From Candidatus Polarisedimenticola svalbardensis (GTDB lineage: Bacteria; Acidobacteriota; Polarisedimenticolia; Polarisedimenticolales; Polarisedimenticolaceae), in assembly GCA_014764515.1 (NCBI GenBank), contig JACXWD010000025.1:1-42306 (forward strand): DNA of 42,306 nt, given 5' to 3'. The position numbers and the translations under genes are program-made. Shown here in pieces: positions 1 to 5,859 of this stretch; the stretch's first letter is position 1, and each line of letters starts with the position of its first letter. The notes below the pieces were generated by a model, which saw nothing but the letters and a program-made list of their open reading frames with translations, had not been told where the DNA came from and did no database searches.

Positions 1-368
1 GAGACGCCGATCCCGAGCCAGATCGCCTGTACGGCGGCGGTAGCGGCCGCTTCCGGATTTTTCTCGCCGATCCGTCTGGAGACCATGGCGGTGGTCGCCA
101 TGGCGAGACCTATGGCTACGGCATACAGCAGGGTCAGGAGCGATTCCGTGAGGCCGACGGTCGCCACCGCGTCGGTGCCGATCCGGGCCACGAAGAAGAT
201 GTCGCACACGGCGAACACCGACTCCATTACCATTTCCAGAACCATCGGCACGGCCAGGAGAATGATCGCCCGGCCCAGGTTCCCCGAGGTGTAGTCGTGA
301 GGTACGCCCTTGATGGCGTCCCGGACGGTGGCGAAAAAACTGTGTTCCGTTGGACTTTCGGCGTTCAC
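1..368 (-). CDS. MATE-family multidrug/Na+ efflux transporter, N-terminal part
   Basis: Reading leftward from a GTG at 368, the frame stays open to the window edge (about 122 residues). The translation has an N-terminal stretch with [20 protein letters not shown], then [16 protein letters not shown], and a long hydrophobic segment followed by [15 protein letters not shown]. This is the usual start of MATE (MatE) transporters, inner-membrane antiporters of about 450 residues that export cationic compounds using Na+ or H+. No ATG is available upstream; GTG 368 follows an AGGCGG ribosome site, and the frame closes at a TGA at 438-440. The C-terminal three quarters lie outside the window. It is divergent from the toxin-antitoxin pair, with 104 bp between. 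Family call is firm; substrate unknown. Confidence 0.85.
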   Translation of the reverse strand, partial: MNAESPTEHSFFATVRDAIKGVPHDYTSGNLGRAIILLAVPMVLEMVMESVFAVCDIFFVARIGTDAVATVGLTESLLTLLYAVAIGLAMATTAMVSRRIGEKNPEAAATAAVQAIWLGIGV

Positions 369-423
369 GATCCGCCTATGGTAGCCGAAGTTGCGCGCAG
401 GAAACCGGACTGCTTCCGAGAGG

Positions 424-461
424 TTGACAAATCGATCTCATGTGATTACATAGTAATTACA
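424..461 (+). promoter_or_regulatory. Promoter with overlapping palindromic operator for the MazE/MazF-type operon
   Basis: TTGACA at 424-429 is a perfect -35 box. Seventeen bases later TACATA (447-452) can serve as the -10. A 21-bp imperfect palindrome, TGTGATTAC-ATA-GTAATTACA (441-461, 8 of 9 arm positions complementary), covers the -10 box. This is where an autoregulating MazE-type antitoxin would be expected to bind. The GAGG at 464-467 precedes the ATG at 473. Autoregulation is inferred from the family. Confidence 0.65.
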
Positions 462-472
462 GCGAGGATTTC

Positions 473-730
473 ATGCGAGCCAAAATCGTCAAAATCGGGA
501 ACTCCCAGGGCGTGCGGATTCCAAAGCCGCTTATCGAGGAAGCCGGCCTGTCGGTCGAGGTGGAACTCCGGGTGGAAGACGGGGCGATCGTCATCGAGCC
601 GTACCGCGTGGTGCGGGAAGGGTGGTCCGAGGCGTTCGACTCCATGGCTGAGGCAGGGGAGGATCGACTCCTGGACGGGGATCAGCGGGCTGCCACCACC
701 TGGGATGATGAGGACTGGGAATGGGAGTGA
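473..730 (+). CDS. mazE: AbrB/MazE-family antitoxin
   Basis: Eighty-five residues. The N-terminal half (KIVKIGNSQGVRIPKPLIEEAGL, shown in outline) is a standard swapped-hairpin AbrB/MazE DNA-binding fold. The C-terminal tail is acidic and aromatic (WDDEDWEWE), typical of the disordered segment that wraps and neutralises a MazF toxin. ATG 473 follows GAGG by five bases. The stop (728-730) lies inside the toxin gene, a 10-bp overlap that implies translational coupling. The operator at 441-461 is probably its own binding site. The partner toxin directly downstream supports the call. Confidence 0.9.
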   Translation: MRAKIVKIGNSQGVRIPKPLIEEAGLSVEVELRVEDGAIVIEPYRVVREGWSEAFDSMAEAGEDRLLDGDQRAATTWDDEDWEWE

Positions 731-1044
731 GCCGGTTCGAAGTCCACCTGGTCAACCTGGATCCCACAGTCGGGAAGGAGATCCGCAAGACCCGGCCATG
801 TCTCGTGATCTCACCGGATGAGGTGAGCCGTGCTATCCGCACCGTGATTGTCGCGCCGATGACCACCCGGGGAAAGGACTATCCAACCCGGGTCCCGTGC
901 CGCTTCCAGGGAACTACCGGACGGATCGTCCTGGACCAGATCCGCACCGTGGACCAGCGCCGCCTGGTACGAAAACTGGGCAGGGTCAGCAAGAAGATAT
1001 CCGGGGAAGTTCTGCTGGTGCTGGAGGAGATGTTCGCGGAGTGA
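721..1044 (+). CDS. mazF: PemK/MazF-family endoribonuclease toxin
   Basis: One hundred and seven residues, the usual MazF length. The sequence shows the family's beta-barrel signatures: FEVHLVNLDPTVGKEIRKTR, then PCLVISPDEV, VIVAPMTT and GRIVLDQIRTVD near the C-terminus. MazF proteins cleave single-stranded RNA at short motifs and arrest translation. ATG 721 overlaps the antitoxin gene by 10 bp. The RNA recognition site cannot be read from sequence. The gene ends just before a perfect GGGGT/ACCCC hairpin and converges on the TorD-like gene. Confidence 0.92.
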   Translation: MGVSRFEVHLVNLDPTVGKEIRKTRPCLVISPDEVSRAIRTVIVAPMTTRGKDYPTRVPCRFQGTTGRIVLDQIRTVDQRRLVRKLGRVSKKISGEVLLVLEEMFAE

Positions 1045-1048
1045 GGCG

Positions 1049-1069
1049 AAAAGGGGTCTGACCCCTTTT
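1049..1069. repeat. REP-like hairpin A (AAAAGGGGT-CTG-ACCCCTTTT)
   Basis: A perfect 9-bp inverted repeat with a 3-base loop fills the 23-bp gap between the converging mazF and TorD-like genes. Its right end, CCCCTTTTATTT, contains the complement of the TorD-like stop codon (1068-1070). It could act as a bidirectional terminator. The GGGGTCTGACCCC core resembles repetitive extragenic palindromes found scattered in many genomes. Three further GGGAC-type sites occur in this window (11107, 30727, 36842). Confidence 0.7.
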
Positions 1070-1643
1070 ATTTCAGCCTCTTGCTTTCCGAGCCCAGGAA
1101 CCGTTCCAGCAGGTCGAACACCGCCAGCCAGTAGGAGTCGGTGGTGACCTCCCGGCCTTTCCTGCACAACTTTGGAACCCAGGGTATGAGGAACCGATCC
1201 AGGAATTCCGACTCCCGGTTGGCGCACTGGGCCACCAGGTCATCCTGGTGGGTCAGGAACGCGGCGACCTGGTGCTGCAGCAGGAAATGCAGGAATTCCA
1301 TCTCCGCAGGAAGATAATCCACCGGGCCGCTTCCTTCCGCCGACTGCAGCCCCTCCTGGCGGTAGAACTCCGCCAGTTCGATGCTGGACGGTCCCATCAA
1401 CTGACCGTCGATCCACCAGGAGCCGTACGGCGGCAGGGGGATCCCGCCCGGGGCGTTGACGAACATCCGGACACGCTCGGACTCGGTCCGGGCTGAATCG
1501 GCCGGAATCCCCTCCGGGGCATCCCCGGAAGTTCCGGATTGGCCGGCCAGGGTCAACGACATCCAATGGGCCAGGGCGGATCGCTCCTGTAGCTGCAGGA
1601 CCTCGGGTGAGAATGACCGGGTGTGTCCTGAGACCGGCTGCAT
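1068..1643 (-). CDS. TorD/DmsD-family redox-enzyme maturation chaperone
   Basis: 191 residues from ATG 1643, which follows GGGAGG; upstream in-frame codons lack a better start. The centre shows features seen in TorD/DmsD chaperones: NAPGGIPLPPYGSWWIDGQL, a downstream ELAEFYRQEGL, and P-x-DYLPAEMEFLHFLLQ. These helical cytoplasmic proteins bind the Tat signal and apo-form of molybdopterin oxidoreductases, hold them during cofactor insertion and deliver them to the Tat translocase. The likely client is the Tat-signalled catalytic subunit at 5860-8091. It is divergent from the sigma54 activator, and a near-consensus sigma54 promoter lies 43 bp ahead of the start, so it should be co-induced with its client. 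A REP-like hairpin overlaps its stop. Confidence 0.82.
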   Translation of the reverse strand: MQPVSGHTRSFSPEVLQLQERSALAHWMSLTLAGQSGTSGDAPEGIPADSARTESERVRMFVNAPGGIPLPPYGSWWIDGQLMGPSSIELAEFYRQEGLQSAEGSGPVDYLPAEMEFLHFLLQHQVAAFLTHQDDLVAQCANRESEFLDRFLIPWVPKLCRKGREVTTDSYWLAVFDLLERFLGSESKRLK

Positions 1644-1684
1644 GCTTGCCTCCCTGTTCAGTTCGGACCGTGTCCTATAAACTG

Positions 1685-1700
1685 TGCATGTACCGTGCCA
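1685..1700 (-). promoter_or_regulatory. Sigma54 (-24/-12) promoter for the TorD-like gene
   Basis: On the minus strand 1700 to 1685 reads TGGCACGGTACATGCA. The consensus is TGGCACG-N4-TTGCW, so only one conserved base differs, and the required GG-N10-GC spacing is exact. Transcription would start near 1674, leaving a leader of about 30 nt with the GGGAGG site. No activator palindrome of the 3486-3543 type was found nearby. The opposing activator gene has a possible sigma70 -10 box, TATAAA, at 1676-1681. Confidence 0.75.
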
Positions 1701-1715
1701 CCTTAGGGGAGAGCG

Positions 1716-3488
1716 ATGTCGAAGCAACTGATCCAACCGGAACTGATTCTGGATCACATCCTGGACGGCCTGGTGATGCTGGATACCGAGGGCAGGATCC
1801 TGTGGGCCAACCCGGTGTTCCGGCAGATGGTCGGCAGAGCTCCGGATGAGGATCTTTCCAACCTGAAATGCTGTGATATGGGCCTCGGCTCGTTCTGTGA
1901 ACTGCATTGCCCGGCGAAAAACCAGGAAGCGGGTGAGGGTTGTGCCTCCGCCGTGCATTTCAATGTTCAGATCGAGCCCGAAGGCGGCAAGGGAGTGCCT
2001 GGCACCTACTGTTTTGTGACTTCACCGGTGCGAGATCCTGAGGGTAATCTCATGGGTTACATGGAAAACTTCCGGGGCATGGACCAGGTCCGGGAAGTGA
2101 TCATGGACCTGAAAGAGGTCAACGAGGCGATCGAGGCTGAAAGGCGCAAAACCGAAGACCTGGTGGACAGCCTGGCCGACGGTGTGTTCAGCGTGGACCG
2201 GGATCTGAGGATCCGCAAGTTCAGCAAGAACATGGAGAAAATGCTAGGCGTTCCGGAATCTGAAGCACTGGGCAGGGAATGTCGCAACGTGTTGCGTGGC
2301 ACCCTGTGCGACACCGATTGCCCGTTGCTGTGGTCCAGGGAGAACGGCAGCCCGGTCACCGGTTGCAGGGAGCGACTGCTGTCCAGGGACGGCCGGCCGG
2401 TTGAGGTCTCCATCACCACCGGCATGCTGAAGAACGAGCCGGATTTCGAGGGCGGAATGTTCGGTGTGGTCACCGACTACAGCGAGGTGGAAATACTCAG
2501 GACCCGCCTCGAAGGACACTCGGCCTTCGAAAACATGATCGGCGAGTCCAAGGCGATGCAGACCTTGTTTCACCAGATCGAGGGAGTGGCTCCCACCGAG
2601 GCGACGGTTCTGATCCTGGGTGACAGTGGAACCGGTAAAGAACTGGTGGCTTTGGCTTTACACCGTTTGAGCAGCCGCTCCCGTGCCCCGTTTGTCTCGG
2701 TGAACTGCGCTGCTCTGGTGGACGAACTGCTGGAGAGCGAACTGTTCGGCCACGTGAAAGGCGCGTTTACAGGGGCGGTGAAAGACCGCCGGGGCAGGTT
2801 CGAGCAGGCGGCCGGCGGAACGCTGTTCCTGGACGAGGTGGGCGACACTTCGGCTTCCCTGCAGGCCAAGCTGCTCCGGGCGATCCAGGAGAAGACCATC
2901 GAGCCGGTCGGCTCCAGCGTTACGCGGCAGGTGGACGTCCGGATCATCGCCGCCACCAACAAGGACCTGGAGAAAGAGGTGGCGGAAGGCCGCTTCCGTG
3001 AAGACCTTTTTTATCGCCTGAACGTCATTCCGGTCCACCTTCCTGCACTGCGGGAACGGAAAGAGGACATCCCGCTGCTGGTGAACCACTTCATCCGGAA
3101 GTTCCGGGATATCCATTTCAAAGGGAAGGAAGAGACTTTCACCGGGATTTCGGAACGGGCCCTGGCCCTGATGATGGAGTACCACTGGCCCGGGAACGTA
3201 AGAGAACTGGAGCATGCGGTGGAGTACGCCATGATCTCCAGTGACCAGGGCAGGATCGAACGAGCGTTCCTGCCCCTGCCGCTCCGGAAAATGGCGCCCC
3301 CGGCGCCGGCCAGCGCCGGTTCGGCCGAACCGGTGGAGAACCTGGACGCCGAGGAACAGGAACACCGCCAGGTCGAGAAAGCACTGGAACGGAACCACTG
3401 GAATATCGGCCGAACCGCCGTGGACCTTGCGGTCAGCAGAACCACCCTCTGGCGGCAGATGAAACGGTTGGGTATCCAAAAATCCTGA
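1716..3488 (+). CDS. Sigma54-dependent transcriptional activator with two Cys-rich PAS domains
   Basis: 590 residues. Two PAS domains (about 8-120 and 148-260), an AAA+ domain (about 272-500) and a Fis-type helix-turn-helix (about 548-588). Visible motifs are Walker A GDSGTGKE (302-309), GAFTGA (349-354), which contacts sigma54, Walker B GGTLFLDEV (367-375), and WPGNVRELEH. Each PAS holds a cysteine cluster: C52, C53, C61, C65, C76 in the first and C189, C198, C202, C217 in the second. This suggests redox, thiol or metal sensing without a partner kinase; no receiver domain is present. ATG 1716 follows AGGGGAGAG. Its stop codon lies within the first of three palindromes (3486-3543) that precede the sigma54 promoter of the next operon. 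It is very probably the operon's activator. The signal is unknown. Confidence 0.93.
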   Translation: MSKQLIQPELILDHILDGLVMLDTEGRILWANPVFRQMVGRAPDEDLSNLKCCDMGLGSFCELHCPAKNQEAGEGCASAVHFNVQIEPEGGKGVPGTYCFVTSPVRDPEGNLMGYMENFRGMDQVREVIMDLKEVNEAIEAERRKTEDLVDSLADGVFSVDRDLRIRKFSKNMEKMLGVPESEALGRECRNVLRGTLCDTDCPLLWSRENGSPVTGCRERLLSRDGRPVEVSITTGMLKNEPDFEGGMFGVVTDYSEVEILRTRLEGHSAFENMIGESKAMQTLFHQIEGVAPTEATVLILGDSGTGKELVALALHRLSSRSRAPFVSVNCAALVDELLESELFGHVKGAFTGAVKDRRGRFEQAAGGTLFLDEVGDTSASLQAKLLRAIQEKTIEPVGSSVTRQVDVRIIAATNKDLEKEVAEGRFREDLFYRLNVIPVHLPALRERKEDIPLLVNHFIRKFRDIHFKGKEETFTGISERALALMMEYHWPGNVRELEHAVEYAMISSDQGRIERAFLPLPLRKMAPPAPASAGSAEPVENLDAEEQEHRQVEKALERNHWNIGRTAVDLAVSRTTLWRQMKRLGIQKS

Positions 3489-3543
3489 AACATAACGTTT
3501 CGCGAAACATCCTGTTCCAATCAGCCTGAAACATCCTGTTTCA
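3486..3543 (+). promoter_or_regulatory. Three activator-binding palindromes (UAS) for the sigma54 operon
   Basis: Three copies of a 17-bp palindrome occur in tandem: TGAAACATAACGTTTCG (3486-3502), CGAAACATCCTGTTCCA (3503-3519) and TGAAACATCCTGTTTCA (3527-3543). The consensus is TGAAACAT-N3-GTTTCA. Centres are 17 and 24 bp apart and lie about 80-120 bp upstream of the -12 element at 3615, the usual place for enhancer sites of sigma54 activators. The first copy overlaps the TGA stop of the activator gene. Assignment to that activator is inferred from position. Confidence 0.78.
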
Positions 3544-3601
3544 CATCCCCCGGTTTAGCTTCGTTTTCGCTCCCATTCCTTCGGATTCCATCCATTCAAG
3601 C

Positions 3602-3617
3602 TGGCATCGTCCTTGCG
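3602..3617 (+). promoter_or_regulatory. Sigma54 (-24/-12) promoter of the cytochrome-barrel-oxidoreductase operon
   Basis: TGGCATCGTCCTTGCG matches TGGCACG-N4-TTGCW with GG (3603-3604) and GC (3615-3616) exactly ten bases apart. The predicted start near 3628 leaves a leader of about 50 nt before the ribosome site GAGGAGG (3664-3670). The three palindromes at 3486-3543 lie upstream at enhancer distance. Confidence 0.8.
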
Positions 3618-3679
3618 GTAGGGATTACCCCCGGGTGCGGGTGATTCCGCCATGTCGCCCATTGAGGAGGATGAGACCG

Positions 3680-4033
3680 ATGAGAAACGAGCGAAAGATC
3701 AAGTGGATCGCGCTGGTGGTGGTCGGGCTGCTGGTGACGGCGTTTGCCGTGGCCGCCCCCCGGGTCAACCCCCGCAAAGGCAAGGTTTTCTATAAGAAGT
3801 ACTGCCGGGTCTGTCATGACGGCGCAGCCGATGCACCGGAGATGTCGCCGATGACCAAGACCATGGAGCAGTGGAGCCGGGCGTTCAAGGCCGACGGCAA
3901 GGTGGAAAGTCACCTTTCTTCCGTCAAGGACAAGACCGGTTACGAAATCACCGAGCAGGACCTGCTCGACATCCAGGCTTATCTGGTGCAACACGCCGCC
4001 GACTCGGACCAGCCGGCGACCTGCGGCAACTGA
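3680..4033 (+). CDS. Monohaem c-type cytochrome, membrane-anchored or exported
   Basis: 117 residues. The N-terminus has a charged start and one hydrophobic segment (about 9-26) that is either a signal peptide or an uncleaved anchor. One haem site, C42-R-V-C45-H46, is followed by methionines in PEMSPMTK (54-60), which could supply the distal ligand. The small size fits a class I periplasmic electron carrier. ATG 3680 is chosen because GAGGAGG (3664-3670) is 9 bases upstream; the in-frame ATG at 3671 abuts the ribosome site. As first gene of the sigma54 operon it probably exchanges electrons with the NrfD/ferredoxin/molybdoenzyme complex or moves them toward the outer membrane. Confidence 0.88.
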   Translation: MRNERKIKWIALVVVGLLVTAFAVAAPRVNPRKGKVFYKKYCRVCHDGAADAPEMSPMTKTMEQWSRAFKADGKVESHLSSVKDKTGYEITEQDLLDIQAYLVQHAADSDQPATCGN

Positions 4034-4064
4034 TCACGCCCGAACAGGGCTTTAGGGGAAACTC

Positions 4065-5765
4065 ATGAAGAAAGCGATCACGACTTTCGCAGTGCTGGCA
4101 CTGATCGCGATCCCGCTGTTTGGCGGCGTGGTCATGGCCGTCGAGAAAGACAAGGAACAGATCGAGGAGCTGGAAGCAAGAATCCAGAAACTGGAAATGC
4201 AGAACGCCAAGGACCGTATCCAGTTCACCGGCGACCTGCGGACCACCGCCGACAACATCTCCGCCACACTGGCTCCCCGTGTGGACGGCCTGAAACTTCA
4301 GAAGGGCATGGTGGACACCCTGTTCTACGCCGGAGCGAACATGGGTGCGTTCCCCATGAGTTACGGCGACGTGAGCAATTTCATTGCCGCCAACTACGCC
4401 GATTATCTGTACTTCCAGAACGGTCTGAACTTCGACTGGTTGAAGAACCAGGTCAATGGAATCGCCTCCCAGCCCGGTGGCGACATGATGATCGCCGGCC
4501 TGTTCGGCATGCTCATGGACCCGGCGGCCGGCGTTCCCGGCATCATGGTTCCGGAGCAGGACTACAAGAACGACCTCGTTTACACCACCCGGCTGCGGCT
4601 GAACATGAACGCCAAGGTCAAGGAAAACGTCACGTTCACCGGACGTCTCGGCATGTACAAGAGCTGGGGCGACAGCACCGGCGTGCAGGTGTTCAACGGC
4701 CAGACCAACACCTTCAGCCTGGACGGTAGTGACGTCGGCGTACCCAACAGCGACATCCTAAGGGTGGAGCGGGCCTACTTCGACTGGAAACATCTGGGCG
4801 GTTCCGACTGGTACCTGTCCATCGGCCGTCGGCCGAGCACGTACGGACCGCCCCTGCAGGTCAGCGACAACGAGCTGCGCCAGGGAACACCCAACGGCCA
4901 TGTCGTGAACTTCCAGTTCGACGGCATCACCCTCGGGCGAGCCGTTGGCTGGTCTCCGGGCAGCACGTTCCGGTTCTGCTACGGCGTCGGCTTTGAAGCC
5001 GGCATCGGCAGTGGCGCCGAGCTGAAGGCTCCCGCCGACCGCATGGACGACGTCATACTGGGCGGCATCAACTGGGACATCTACCACACCGACGACATGT
5101 TCATCCAGACAACCATCCTGGGCGCCTGGGACGTCACCGACGGCTTCAACGGCACCCTGGTGCTGCCCACCGACCCGGTGAGCGGCAACCCGATCAACGC
5201 CCCGGTGGTGCTGCGCTACACCCCCAGCGCCCATGTCGGCGATATCTACCTGGCCGACTTCCTGGTGGAACGGAACGAAGGTCCTTTCACCTGGTTCGCC
5301 TCTCTCGGCCTCATGACTTCGGAACCGGATCCGGAAGTCACCACCCCGTTCGGCGGTCTGTTCAGCGACCCGCTGCTGGACACCCCCGAATCCCGTGACG
5401 CCTGGTCTGCCTTTGCAGGTATCCGCTTCAACGCTTCCGACAGCGACATGCTCGGCCTGGAATTCAACCACGGCTCCAAGTACTGGTTCAACTTCACACA
5501 GGCCGCCGACGATCTGGTCGGCTCCAAGCTGGCCACCCGCGGCGACGTCATCGAAGCGTACTGGCTCCACGAGTTCAAGGAAGGGTTCGGCCGGGCACGG
5601 CTGAAATTCCGCCTCGGCGCCATGCATTACAGCTACAACTACACAGGGTCCGGCTGGCAGCTGGGCGCGCCCAAAAAGATCGACGACTTGATGCCGGTCA
5701 TTAGCGCATTCCCGACCTACGGCGATGCCCTGGATATCCGGGCGGCGATTACCGCCAAATTCTGA
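4065..5765 (+). CDS. DUF3373-type outer-membrane beta-barrel protein
   Basis: 566 residues with a Sec signal (1-25, cut after VVMA), then a short coiled coil (about 26-50, with EQIEELEARIQKLEMQNAK in outline). A long series of alternating aromatic/polar strands follows, ending in a terminal phenylalanine (ITAKF), as in Omp85-inserted barrels. Family resemblance is to DUF3373 proteins of uncharacterised outer-membrane barrels. The coiled coil plus barrel design also occurs in OprB/S-layer-like porins. ATG 4065 follows AGGGGAAACTC. Lying between a cytochrome and a molybdoenzyme in one operon, it may admit or export the respiratory substrate or product. Electron conduction across the membrane is possible but unsupported. 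Confidence 0.75.
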   Translation: MKKAITTFAVLALIAIPLFGGVVMAVEKDKEQIEELEARIQKLEMQNAKDRIQFTGDLRTTADNISATLAPRVDGLKLQKGMVDTLFYAGANMGAFPMSYGDVSNFIAANYADYLYFQNGLNFDWLKNQVNGIASQPGGDMMIAGLFGMLMDPAAGVPGIMVPEQDYKNDLVYTTRLRLNMNAKVKENVTFTGRLGMYKSWGDSTGVQVFNGQTNTFSLDGSDVGVPNSDILRVERAYFDWKHLGGSDWYLSIGRRPSTYGPPLQVSDNELRQGTPNGHVVNFQFDGITLGRAVGWSPGSTFRFCYGVGFEAGIGSGAELKAPADRMDDVILGGINWDIYHTDDMFIQTTILGAWDVTDGFNGTLVLPTDPVSGNPINAPVVLRYTPSAHVGDIYLADFLVERNEGPFTWFASLGLMTSEPDPEVTTPFGGLFSDPLLDTPESRDAWSAFAGIRFNASDSDMLGLEFNHGSKYWFNFTQAADDLVGSKLATRGDVIEAYWLHEFKEGFGRARLKFRLGAMHYSYNYTGSGWQLGAPKKIDDLMPVISAFPTYGDALDIRAAITAKF

Positions 5766-5778
5766 TCGAACACGCGAC

Positions 5779-5829
5779 GTGCGGGTCGCCCGGAGTACCA
5801 CCGGGTCCGACAGCAGGGGCGACCCGCAC
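5779..5829 (+). promoter_or_regulatory. Strong intercistronic stem-loop between barrel and molybdoenzyme genes
   Basis: GTGCGGGTCGCCC (5779-5791) and GGGCGACCCGCAC (5817-5829) form a perfect 13-bp stem around a 25-nt loop. It lies 14 bp after the barrel stop and 31 bp before the catalytic subunit start. Only TTTATA follows, so it is a poor intrinsic terminator. It more likely stabilises the upstream message or partly stops transcription, setting different levels for the barrel and the enzyme. Confidence 0.7.
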
Positions 5830-5859
5830 TTTATACCCCTCAAATCCGGAGGCATCACG

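Noticed and set aside
3486-3543. Short CRISPR-like repeats
   Set aside because: Only three 17-bp copies with unequal spacers of 0 and 7 bp and palindromic form; activator sites explain them better.
5779-5829. Intrinsic terminator
   Set aside because: No T run follows (TTTATA only) and the gene downstream belongs functionally to the same operon.
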